Assembly: GCA_037190665.1 (NCBI GenBank)
Contig: JBBCJT010000190.1
Span: 1-57,379 of the forward strand
Origin: JBBCJT01 sp037190665
GTDB taxonomy: Bacteria > Pseudomonadota > Alphaproteobacteria > Acetobacterales > Acetobacteraceae
Length of the DNA stretch: 57,379 nucleotides
Direction of reading: 5' to 3'
The notes below the pieces were generated by a model that was not told the origin of the DNA, made no database searches, and was given only the letters and a program-made list of their open reading frames with translations. The position numbers and the translations under genes were made by a program. Shown here in pieces: positions 27,279 through 36,325 of the stretch (its first letter is position 1; every line of letters starts with the position of its first letter).

Positions 27279-28169
27279 ATGGCCACGGTCATCATCAACC
27301 ACGGTGCCAAGGCGGGTGGCGCGCAGCCGCACGAACATCGGCATGCGCCACGGCCCGCCTCTGCAGAGCGCGTGCCGATGCCGCAGGTCAGCGTCAACGG
27401 CGTGGCGATCACGCGCAAGGCGATCTCGGCGGAGGTGCAGAACTTCCCCTCCGCCTCGCCGCGCGAGAGCTGGCTCGCCGCGACCCGCGCGCTCGCCATC
27501 CGGGAACTGCTGTTGCAGGAGGCGCGCCGGCTCGCCATTCCGGTGGAGCAGCGGGCCGACCCGGACGGCCGGCGCGAGACGGACGAGGATGCGCTGATCC
27601 GGGCGCTGATCGAGCAGGAGGTCCCGACTCCGACCGCGGACGAGGCGACCCTGCGCCGCTTCTACGACAACAACCGTGCCCGGTTCATGACCCCGCCGCT
27701 GGTCGAGGCGGAGCACATCCTGCTCCCCGCCCGCGCCGACGATACCGAGAGCTTCGCCGCCGCCCGAAGCCGCGCGGCCGCCCTGGCGGACATGCTGCGC
27801 GGGGCGCCGGAGCGTTTCGCCGAGGCGGCGCGCGAGATGTCCGCCTGCCCCTCGGGCGCGACCGGCGGCAGTCTCGGCCAGATCGGCCCGGGCGACACCA
27901 CGCCGGCCTTCGAGGCGGCGTTGGCGACGCTGGAGCCGGGCATGATCTCCGATCCGGTGGAGACGCCCTATGGCGTGCACGTGATCCGCGTGCACCGTCG
28001 CATCGAGGGCAGGCAGCTTCCGTTCGAGATGGTGCAGGAACGCATCGCCGCCTATCTGGAGGAACATGTCCGCCGTCGGGCCAGTGCGCAGTATATCGCG
28101 CTGCTGGCGGGGCGGGCGGAGATCGTGGGGATCGACCTCGCCGGTGCGGAGACGCCGCTGGTCCAGTAG
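27279..28169 (+). CDS. PpiC-type peptidyl-prolyl isomerase, nitrate-cluster accessory
   Basis: This 296-residue protein has a C-terminal parvulin domain (about 145-245: AEHILLPARADD, MSACPSGATGGSLGQIGPGDTTPAFE, VETPYGVHVIRVHRR). A SurA-like helical N-terminal part precedes it, resembling NifM. It has no signal peptide; the N-terminus is His/Ala/Pro-rich, so it is likely cytoplasmic. It begins 3 nt after narI. A parvulin after narGHJI is a recurring arrangement in some lineages and suggests help in folding the reductase. That role is inference. Confidence 0.88.
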   Translation: MATVIINHGAKAGGAQPHEHRHAPRPASAERVPMPQVSVNGVAITRKAISAEVQNFPSASPRESWLAATRALAIRELLLQEARRLAIPVEQRADPDGRRETDEDALIRALIEQEVPTPTADEATLRRFYDNNRARFMTPPLVEAEHILLPARADDTESFAAARSRAAALADMLRGAPERFAEAAREMSACPSGATGGSLGQIGPGDTTPAFEAALATLEPGMISDPVETPYGVHVIRVHRRIEGRQLPFEMVQERIAAYLEEHVRRRASAQYIALLAGRAEIVGIDLAGAETPLVQ

Positions 28170-28180
28170 AGGAGAGTGGG

Positions 28181-28462
28181 ATGCTGGGGGCGCTGGTCGA
28201 CTCGCTCGATGATCCGGCGGTGGCGATGCGCCTGATGGCGACGCTCGACGATGCCGCGCTGTCGGCCCGGCTGGGCGCATGGGCCGCGGCGACGGGCCGG
28301 CCGGAGGCCGAACTGCTCGCCGGTGTGGTGCGCGACTTCCTCGACAGTGCCGACGACGATGTCTGGACGCAGCTCATCGGCATCATGACCCGCGCCGAGG
28401 ACCCCGGCATCGCGGCAGTCCGCGCCATCCTCACACGTGCGCTGCCGGAGGCCGCGAAGTGA
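28181..28462 (+). CDS. Unrecognised 93-residue protein of the nitrate reductase operon
   Basis: No family is recognised. The product is small, acidic, helical-looking and without Cys, a signal peptide or a membrane segment: MLGALVDSLDD, an Ala/Leu-rich middle, a DFLDSADDDVW segment, and LTRALPEAAK at the end. It is a credible gene: GGAGAG lies 4 nt before ATG 28181, it sits 11 nt after the ppiC-type gene, and its stop overlaps the hemoglobin start. The context points to a cytoplasmic accessory of nitrate reductase or of the hemoglobin, for example a small helical adaptor. Confidence 0.75.
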   Translation: MLGALVDSLDDPAVAMRLMATLDDAALSARLGAWAAATGRPEAELLAGVVRDFLDSADDDVWTQLIGIMTRAEDPGIAAVRAILTRALPEAAK

Positions 28463-28863
28463 CCGATGCCGTCCTGATGGCGCCGATCGACGTGACGGAG
28501 GCGGAGATCGGTGTGCTGGTGGAGACGTTCTACGGGCGCGTGCGGCGGGACGAGGTGCTCGGCCCCATCTTCCACCGCGCGCTGGGTGAGGGCGACGCGG
28601 AATGGGCGGCTCATCTGGCGCGGCTGAAGGATTTCTGGTCCTCGATCGCACGGCGCAGCGGCCGCTACCACGGCGATCCCTTCTCGGCGCATCTGAAGCT
28701 TGAGGGCCTGACGCCGGAGATGTTCGGCCGCTGGCTGGATATGTTCGGCACCGTCTGCGACGAGATGTTCGAGCCGGACATCGCGGCCTTCTTCCGCGAG
28801 AAGTCGGAACGAATCGCGCGCAGCCTGCGCATGGGCCTGTTCGAGCGTCTGCCCCCACGCTGA
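28459..28863 (+). CDS. Group III truncated hemoglobin
   Basis: This 134-residue globin has the group III pattern: VETFYGRVRRDEVLGPIFHRAL, then LARLKDFWSSIARRSGRYHGDPFSAHLKL (the proximal-His region) and GRWLDMFGTVCDEMF. Translation starts at GTG 28459, overlapping the stop of the 93-residue gene. As the last gene of the nar operon it probably handles NO or peroxynitrite formed during nitrite accumulation, or delivers electrons or ligand. Group III function is poorly defined, so this is inference. Confidence 0.88.
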   Translation: MTDAVLMAPIDVTEAEIGVLVETFYGRVRRDEVLGPIFHRALGEGDAEWAAHLARLKDFWSSIARRSGRYHGDPFSAHLKLEGLTPEMFGRWLDMFGTVCDEMFEPDIAAFFREKSERIARSLRMGLFERLPPR

Positions 28864-28894
28864 CGGCGGTACGCGGCGTCGGGACGGATTGGAG

Positions 28895-28923
28895 GCAAGG
28901 CGAAAGCGCCGCCATCGCCTTGC
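28895..28923. terminator. Inverted repeat downstream of the nar operon
   Basis: A perfect 9-bp stem (GCAAGGCGA / TCGCCTTGC) with an 11-nt loop lies 32 nt after the hemoglobin stop. There is no T-run, so if it ends transcription it would not be a classical intrinsic terminator. It lies between convergent genes. Confidence 0.4.
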
Positions 28924-29018
28924 GCAACGATCCGGCGCCGGTCCCCCACACGGTCGGGGTGTTCTCTCGCCGGCGTTGTGCGGAACCTTGCCCGCACAGC
29001 ACGCCGCCGCTCGTCGCG

Positions 29019-29459
29019 TTACCCGAGTTCGATCTGGTAGCGGAGGAAGCCCTTGTTCTCCGCCACCTTGTCGTAAAGCTTCCGCGCGGTGGCGTTGCTC
29101 TCGTGCGTCATCCAGTAGAGCCGCCCGCAACCTTGCGTCTTCGCCCAGTCGCGCACCGCCATGATCAGCGCCCGGCCGATCCCCTGGCCGCGCACGGCGG
29201 CGTCGGTGAACAGGTCCTGCAGGTAGCAGACATCCGCGCCGGACGTATTGGCATGGATGAAGTAATGGGTGATGCCGACCAGCTTGCCGTCCAGCTTCGC
29301 CCCCAACGCATGGACGCGCTTGTCCTCGCGGAACGCCGCCCAGTACCTGTCGTACTCGGCCTGCGTCAGGGTGCGGTTGTAGAAGTCGATATAGCCGCGG
29401 AACAGCCGCTCCCAGTCGGCATGGTCGGCGTCGGTCAGCTTGGCAATGGCAAGGGTCAT
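29019..29459 (-). CDS. GNAT-family N-acetyltransferase
   Basis: This single-domain GNAT acetyltransferase has 146 residues. Motif A is visible as VCYLQDLFTDAAVRGQGIGR (the acetyl-CoA pyrophosphate-binding R/Q-x-x-G-x-G/A segment), and the C-terminal strand region is LYWMTHESNATARKLYDKV. The length is typical of the simplest GNAT proteins. ATG 29459 starts the conserved N-terminal strand. It lies 68 nt downstream of the EamA gene in the same orientation. The acceptor substrate is unknown. Confidence 0.88.
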   Translation of the reverse strand: MTLAIAKLTDADHADWERLFRGYIDFYNRTLTQAEYDRYWAAFREDKRVHALGAKLDGKLVGITHYFIHANTSGADVCYLQDLFTDAAVRGQGIGRALIMAVRDWAKTQGCGRLYWMTHESNATARKLYDKVAENKGFLRYQIELG

Positions 29460-29527
29460 GCCCGAAATCTGCCCTGCCGCCCGATCGCTGGATAGGCCAA
29501 TGGACCCGGCCCGCGCCGGACCAAGCC

Positions 29528-30394
29528 TCAGCGGGTGACCATGCGGATGCTGGCCGCGATCGGGATCACCGCGAGCATGTCGAGCCAGGAGACGGTCTCG
29601 CCGAGCACCAGCCACCCCATCAGCAGCCCGGTCGGCGGCATCAGGAAGTGCAGCGCGGTGGCGTCGCCGGCCGACCCGCGGCGCAGCAGCACGAACCACA
29701 GCGAGAAGGCGCCGATCGAGACCACGCCCACCGTCCAGCCCATCACCGCCCAGAACGCGGCGGTGTCGATGCGCACCGCCGCGGCACTCTCGGTCCCGAG
29801 CCCGATCGCGAGCAGCAGCAGCCCCGCCGCCGCCTGCTGCACGCCGACGACGACCGGCAGCGGCGCGATGGGCGAGAAGCGCTTGAACCCCAGCGTAGCC
29901 GCGACCATCGAGACGAGGCCGATCACCGTCCAGATCACACCGCCCAGATCCTCGCCGTCGAAGGCGATGCGGTTGCGCACCAGGAACACCACGCCCGCGA
30001 TGCCCAGCGCGAGCCCCGCCGCACGGCGCAGGGTCAGCCGGTCGCCGAGCACGGGAACGGCGGCCGCTGCCACCAGCACCGGCGACATCGAGCAGATGAC
30101 CGTGGACAGGCCGGAGGAGATCGTCGCCATGCCGGTCCAGGTGGCGCCGTTGTAGCCGGCCCAGTTCAGCACCCCGAGCACGGCGAGCGTTCCATAGGGC
30201 AGCCGCCCGCGCAGTTGGCCCCGTGCTGCCGCCCAGCCCAGCAGCAGCGCCGCGGCGAGCAGGAAGCGGATGGCGAGGAACAGGAGCGGCGGGGAGACGG
30301 CGATCGCGAACTTGGTCGCCGGGAAGGCGGACGACCAGGTCAGCACGAACAGCGCCACGAGGCTGAAATAGGCCGGACGGGACAGGCTGTTCAT
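29528..30394 (-). CDS. EamA/DMT-family transporter
   Basis: This 288-residue protein of about ten membrane helices is built as two EamA repeats. Repeat one contains WSSAFPATKFAI and repeat two contains GAFSLWFVLLRRG and FLMPPTGLLMGWLVLGE. The drug/metabolite transporter superfamily exports amino acids, nucleotides or drugs. The pattern GE in the last helix pair is conserved. It is divergent from the SET-domain gene across 66 nt. The substrate cannot be inferred. Confidence 0.88.
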   Translation of the reverse strand: MNSLSRPAYFSLVALFVLTWSSAFPATKFAIAVSPPLLFLAIRFLLAAALLLGWAAARGQLRGRLPYGTLAVLGVLNWAGYNGATWTGMATISSGLSTVICSMSPVLVAAAAVPVLGDRLTLRRAAGLALGIAGVVFLVRNRIAFDGEDLGGVIWTVIGLVSMVAATLGFKRFSPIAPLPVVVGVQQAAAGLLLLAIGLGTESAAAVRIDTAAFWAVMGWTVGVVSIGAFSLWFVLLRRGSAGDATALHFLMPPTGLLMGWLVLGETVSWLDMLAVIPIAASIRMVTR

Positions 30395-30460
30395 GGCGGG
30401 TGCCTATACGCGACACGCTGCGGCCTAGGCAGCGCGCCGCCGGAATGGCAACGGTGCGCC

Positions 30461-30961
30461 ATGACACGCAAGCCGCGCCGCCGATTCGCCGTCCGTGATT
30501 CGAAAATCCACGGAAAAGGCGTGTTCGCGCTGGTGGACATCCCCAAGGGGGAGCTGATCGCGGAGTATACGGGAAAGCGCATTCCGTGGTCGCGGGCGCT
30601 GAAGATGCCGCCGCTCGACCCCGAGAACCCGAACCACACCTTCTTCTTCGACCTGGACGGCGACACCGTCATCGACGGCAACCAGGGCGGCAACTCCTCC
30701 CGCTTCATCAATCACTCCTGCAGCCCGAACTGCGAGGCGATCCAGGAGGAGCGGGGCGGGGAGGACCGCGTGTTCGTGCACACGCTGCGCGCGATCAAGA
30801 CCGGGCAGGAACTGTTCTACGACTACGGGCTGATGGTGAACGGCCGCATCACCGAGAAGACGAAGCGGGAGTTCGCCTGCCACTGCGGGGCCCGCAACTG
30901 CCGCGGCACCATGCTGGCCATCAAGACGAAGCCGAAGAAGAAGGCGAACGGGTCGGCCTGA
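30461..30961 (+). CDS. SET-domain protein (probable lysine methyltransferase)
   Basis: This compact 166-residue protein is essentially a SET domain plus post-SET zinc motif. The AdoMet-binding start is SKIHGKGVFALVDIPKGE. The pseudoknot motif is NSSRFINHSCSPNCEA, followed by GQELFYDYG with the catalytic Tyr. The post-SET Cys cluster is CHCGARNCRGTM. SET domains are mainly eukaryotic, and bacterial copies are patchily distributed. The Lys-rich tail might contact nucleic acid. The last 41 nt overlap the end of the convergent thioesterase gene. Base composition resembles the neighbours, so any transfer would be old. Confidence 0.9.
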   Translation: MTRKPRRRFAVRDSKIHGKGVFALVDIPKGELIAEYTGKRIPWSRALKMPPLDPENPNHTFFFDLDGDTVIDGNQGGNSSRFINHSCSPNCEAIQEERGGEDRVFVHTLRAIKTGQELFYDYGLMVNGRITEKTKREFACHCGARNCRGTMLAIKTKPKKKANGSA

Positions 30962-31373
30962 CGCCGCCCGCCTCGTCCGCCAGCGCATAGCTGCCGGTCG
31001 CGTGCGCGGACAGGGTGCCGTCCGGCGCGAACAGGCGGATATCGCCGAAGGCCACGCGCCGGCCGAAGCGCAGCAACTGCGCCTCGGCGCGGACCAGACC
31101 CGGCGGCACCGGGCGCAGGAAGCCGATGTTCAGCGAGATCGTCACCGCCAGAAGCTGGTCGGGGCGGCGGGACAGGACCGATGCCCACAGCGCGGCATCG
31201 GCCAGCGCGAACAGCGCCGGGCCGCAGACCACCCCGCCGGGGCGCATGAAGGCCGGGCCGATCTCCGCCGTCAGCACCGCACTGCCGTCGCCCAGCCCGG
31301 TCACGTGCGCGCCGAGCTGTTGCAGCACCGGCAGGTGGCTGCGGACCAGCCGGTCCATTTCCTCGACAGTCAC
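30921..31373 (-). CDS. PaaI-family hotdog thioesterase
   Basis: This 150-residue hotdog-fold protein has the conserved helix start GGVVCGPALFALADAALWASV (the acyl-CoA-thioesterase HGGxxxxLxD equivalent) and strands LAVTISLNIGFLRPV and ATGSYAL. It probably hydrolyses an acyl- or aryl-CoA thioester. It starts inside the stop region of ispDF (4-nt overlap, so co-transcribed). Its last 14 codons lie antisense to the SET gene; this Ser/Arg-rich tail may reflect a read-through extension. Confidence 0.87.
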   Translation of the reverse strand: MTVEEMDRLVRSHLPVLQQLGAHVTGLGDGSAVLTAEIGPAFMRPGGVVCGPALFALADAALWASVLSRRPDQLLAVTISLNIGFLRPVPPGLVRAEAQLLRFGRRVAFGDIRLFAPDGTLSAHATGSYALADEAGGVRPTRSPSSSASS

Positions 31374-32497
31374 GGCGGCAGCAGCACGGTCGCGGCGGCC
31401 TGCGCGGCGATGCCCTCGCCGCGGCCGGCGAAGCCCAGCCGTTCCGTCGTGGTCGCCTTCACCGAAACCCGGTCGATCCCGGTGCCGAGCAGCTCAGCGA
31501 GGCGGGCGCGCATCGCGTCGGCATGCGGGCCGATCTTCGGTCGCTCGCAGATCAGCGTGACGTCCGCATGCGCCAGCACCCCGCCGCGGGCGGCGATCCG
31601 GGCGGCGGCATGGCGCAGGAAGCGGGCGCTGTCCGCGTCCTTCCAGGCGGCCTGGGAGGGAGGGAAGTGGCGGCCGATATCGCCTTCGGCGAGCGCGCCG
31701 TAGATCGCGTCGCACAGGGCGTGGATGCCCACGTCGGCATCCGAATGCCCGGCGAGGCCGAGCGGGTGCGGCACCTGCACACCGCACAGGATCAGCGGGC
31801 GGTCCGGCGCGAAGCGGTGCACGTCGAAGCCGGTGCCGACGCGCGGCAGCAGCGTGGCGGCGAGATGGGCGGTCACGCGGGCAAGGTCCTCGGGGCGGGT
31901 GATCTTCACGTTGCTCTCGGCCCCCTCCACGCGCGCGACCGCGAGGCCCAGCGCCTCCAGCAGGGCGGCGTCGTCGGTCGCTTCCTGCGTCGCGGCGCGG
32001 TGTGCCTGCACGATGGCGTCGAAGCGGAAGGCCTGCGGGGTCTGGGCGCGGTACAGGCCCTCACGCGAGACCGTGCCCTCGATCCGGCCGGGGCTGCCGC
32101 GCTTGAGCGTGTCCGTCACCGGCGCGGCCGGGATCGCGCCCGGCGCGTCGGTCAGGGCGGCGAGCAGCGCCGGGATCGTGCCGGGCGGGATGACGGGCCG
32201 CGCGCCGTCGTGGATCAGCACCACGTCCGGCGCGTGGGGCGCCAGCGCGTCGAGCCCGGCGCGCACGCTCGCCTGCCGCGTTTCGCCGCCGGGCACGGGG
32301 GGCAGGTGGGCAACGCCTGCCAGCGCCGCCTCCAGAGCCCCGTCGCCGACCGGCTGCAGCCAGGTCACGTGCGGCGCGAGCGCGGCCGCGGCATGGCGGA
32401 CCACGGGCACGCCGAGCAGCGGCAGGAACTGCTTGGGGACCGCGCCCCCGAACCGTGATCCGGTTCCGGCGGCCAGCAGGATGGCGGCAACACGCAT
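31370..32497 (-). CDS. ispDF: Bifunctional IspD/IspF isoprenoid enzyme
   Basis: This 375-residue fusion handles two steps of the MEP pathway. IspD (about 1-215) makes CDP-methylerythritol: LLAAGTGSRFGGAVPKQFLP nucleotide loop, VLIHDGARP and RAQTPQAFR. IspF (from about 218) cyclises it after phosphorylation: RVGTGFDVHRF, HSDADVGIHALCDAIYGALA with the metal ligands, DADSARFLRHA, and VSVKATTTERLGF. The fused form is common in alphaproteobacteria. It is transcribed divergently from dusB. Confidence 0.97.
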   Translation of the reverse strand: MRVAAILLAAGTGSRFGGAVPKQFLPLLGVPVVRHAAAALAPHVTWLQPVGDGALEAALAGVAHLPPVPGGETRQASVRAGLDALAPHAPDVVLIHDGARPVIPPGTIPALLAALTDAPGAIPAAPVTDTLKRGSPGRIEGTVSREGLYRAQTPQAFRFDAIVQAHRAATQEATDDAALLEALGLAVARVEGAESNVKITRPEDLARVTAHLAATLLPRVGTGFDVHRFAPDRPLILCGVQVPHPLGLAGHSDADVGIHALCDAIYGALAEGDIGRHFPPSQAAWKDADSARFLRHAAARIAARGGVLAHADVTLICERPKIGPHADAMRARLAELLGTGIDRVSVKATTTERLGFAGRGEGIAAQAAATVLLPP

Positions 32498-32561
32498 GGC
32501 CGCGCGCCATAGCTGCCTGCACGTTGCGCCGCAAACCCTGCGCGACTACTTTGCCCAAATC

Positions 32562-33635
32562 GTGAGCAGTGAACCGTTGAACACCCGGCTGCCGCCGATT
32601 GTGTTGGCAGGCCGGGAGCGGAGCGTCCACATCGAGGTGCCGGTCATCCTCGCGCCGATGTCCGGCGTGACCGACCTGCCGTTCCGCCGGCTCGCCAAGG
32701 AACTGGGCGCGGGCCTCGTCGTCTCGGAGATGATCGCCTCCTGGGCGATGGTGCGGGAGAACCGGACCACGCTGAAAATGGCGGCACTCGACGGCATGGG
32801 CGGTCCCGCCTCGGTGCAGCTTGCCGGCTGCGACCCGGTGCTTATGGCGGACGCGGCGAAGATCAACGCCGACCGTGGCGCCGACATCATCGATATCAAT
32901 TTCGGCTGCCCGGTGAAGAAGGTGGCGGTCGGGCAGATGGCGGGCTCGGCGCTGATGCGCGACGAGATCGGCGCGGCCCGCATCCTGGAAGCCACGGTGC
33001 GCGCGGTGGACATCCCGGTGACGCTCAAGATGCGTATGGGCTGGGACCACGCGACCCTGAACGCGCCGCGCCTTGCCCGCATCGCCGAACAGTCCGGCAT
33101 CCGCATGGTCACGGTGCACGGCCGCACCCGCCAGCAGTTCTACACCGGCCGCGCCGACTGGGGCTTCGTGCGCAAGGTGAAGGAAGCGGTGTCGATCCCC
33201 GTGATCGTCAACGGCGACATCATCACCCCGGACGATGCCGCCACGGCGCTGCGCCTGTCCGGCGCGGATGGCGTGATGGTCGGGCGCGGCTGCTACGGCC
33301 GGCCGTGGTTCCCCGCGCAGGCCGGCGCCTGGCTGCGCGACGGCATCCTCGTGCCGGAACCGGACCTCGCCGCGCAGCGCGACATCCTGCTCCGCCACTA
33401 CGCGATGATGCTCGACCATCACGGCCGCGACCCGGGCGTGCGCCTCGCGCGCAAGCATATCGGCTGGTACTCCAAGGGCCTGCCGGGCTCGGCCGAGTTC
33501 CGCGCGGAGGTGAACCGCCTCTCCGACGGGGATGCGGTGCTCGATCACGTGCGCCGCTTCTACGATCCGCTGGTCGCGCGCGGGGTGGAGCGCCGTATCG
33601 AACGGCCGGAACCCGAGTTGCGGGAGGCCGCGTGA
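32562..33635 (+). CDS. dusB: tRNA-dihydrouridine synthase (NifR3/DusB)
   Basis: This 357-residue flavin enzyme reduces uridine to dihydrouridine in tRNA. Family motifs are APMSGVTDLPFR (FMN), DIINFGCPVKK-like active-site loop with the catalytic Cys (IDINFGCPV), LKMRMGWD, TVHGRTRQQFYTG and VNGDI...MVGRGCYGRPW. GTG 32562 gives a normal length; ATG 32496 would add 22 residues and overlap the divergent ispDF start. As in Azospirillum and Rhodobacter, it heads the ntrBC operon (old name nifR3). It overlaps ntrB by 4 nt. Confidence 0.94.
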   Translation: MSSEPLNTRLPPIVLAGRERSVHIEVPVILAPMSGVTDLPFRRLAKELGAGLVVSEMIASWAMVRENRTTLKMAALDGMGGPASVQLAGCDPVLMADAAKINADRGADIIDINFGCPVKKVAVGQMAGSALMRDEIGAARILEATVRAVDIPVTLKMRMGWDHATLNAPRLARIAEQSGIRMVTVHGRTRQQFYTGRADWGFVRKVKEAVSIPVIVNGDIITPDDAATALRLSGADGVMVGRGCYGRPWFPAQAGAWLRDGILVPEPDLAAQRDILLRHYAMMLDHHGRDPGVRLARKHIGWYSKGLPGSAEFRAEVNRLSDGDAVLDHVRRFYDPLVARGVERRIERPEPELREAA

Positions 33636-34752
33636 AGGGTGCGGTCCGCCGTGCGCTGAAGGTCGTCGCGCGGCGCGAAGCCCGCGTGCCGGACGCCGCG
33701 CTCGTGCTTTCCACCCTGCCGGTGCCCGTGGTGGTGCTGGACCGCGAGGACCGGTTCCGCTTCGCCAACCAGGCGGCCGAGGCGCTGCTCGGCGTGTCGC
33801 TTTCCCAGCTTTCGCACATGGCGATGCGGGATTTGCTGCCGGAGGATCACCCGCTGCTCGCCATGGCGGCGCAGGTGCGCGCGCGCGACGTGACCGTCAG
33901 CGACCATGACGTCACGCTCGAAAGCCCGCGCCTCGCGCAGCGCCGCGTGACGGTGCAGGCCTCGCCGCTGGAGGGCGAGGCGGGGTCGGTGCTGCTCGCG
34001 ATCCAGGACGCGTCCACGGCGCGCGCGCTCGACCAGCAGTTCACCATCCGCTCCGCCGCACGCACCGTCAGCGGCATGGCGGCGGTGCTGGCGCACGAGG
34101 TGAAGAATCCGCTGTCCGGCATCCGCGGCGCGGCGCAGCTTCTGGAACAGAACGCCTCCGAGGACGACCGCGAGCTGACCCGGCTGATCTGCGAGGAGGC
34201 CGACCGCATCCGGGCGATGGTGGACCGGATGGACATGTTCGGCGACCGGCCGATCGACCGCCGCGCGGTGAACATCCATCAGGTGCTGGAGCGCGTTCGC
34301 CGGCTGGCGGAATCGGGCTTCGCGCGCGCGCACCGGATCGTGGAGCTGTACGACCCGTCGCTGCCGCCGGTCTGGGGCAGCCGCGACCAGCTCGTGCAGG
34401 TGCTGCTGAACCTGGTGAAGAACGCGGCCGAGGCGGCGCCGGCGAGCGGCGGGGAGATCGTGCTCTCCACCGCCTACCGCCACGGGCTGCGCCTTTCCGT
34501 CGGCAAGGCCGGCGAGCGCGTTCACCTGCCGCTGCTGGTCACGGTGCGCGACAATGGCCCCGGCATCCCCGACGACATCCGCCCGCATCTGTTCGATGCC
34601 TTCGTCACCAGCGGCAAGCCGGGCGGGCAGGGGCTCGGTCTCGCGCTGGTCGCCAAGGTGGTGGGCGATCACGGCGGCCTGATCGAGGTCGAATCGCGGC
34701 CCGGCCGCACCGAGTTCCGGCTGCACCTGCCGATGGCGCCGGAGGAGGCGTG

Positions 34753-34753
<1 letters not shown>
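33632..34753 (+). CDS. ntrB: Nitrogen regulation sensor kinase NtrB
   Basis: This 373-residue soluble histidine kinase has a PAS domain at about 24-130, the phosphoacceptor His155 in LAHEVKNPLSGIRGAAQLL, and an ATPase domain with NLVKNAAEA (N box), DNGPGIP (G1) and GGQGLGLALV (G2). It lacks membrane helices, as expected for NtrB, which senses nitrogen state through PII. The start is GTG 33632, overlapping the dusB stop. It phosphorylates the NtrC encoded next. Confidence 0.96.
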
Positions 34754-36213
<1,460 letters not shown>

Positions 36214-36244
36214 CGGGTCTGACTGCACGGAGGACCCTTGCCCT

Positions 36245-36275
36245 GTCCGCCTCCCGCCAGTGCGGGAGAGGGGAC
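36245..36275. repeat. Palindromic hairpin between ntrC and ntrY
   Basis: A perfect 7-bp stem (CTCCCGC-cagt-GCGGGAG, 36251-36268) with an outer GTCC/GGAC pairing lies in the only sizeable gap of the operon (36214-36325). It resembles other CTCCC/GGGAG hairpins in the window, at 52677, 52743 and 57335. It could be a partial terminator, an mRNA processing site, or a dispersed palindromic repeat. Confidence 0.5.
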
Positions 36276-36325
36276 GATGCGCGCGTGTTCCTTCCTGCCG
36301 CCCGCGGCGAGGTGGCGTTGCACCG

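Noticed and set aside
32498..32561. Sigma-54 promoter upstream of dusB
   Set aside because: No GG-N10-GC pair with the TGGCAC/TTGC context was found in the short gap between ispDF and dusB.
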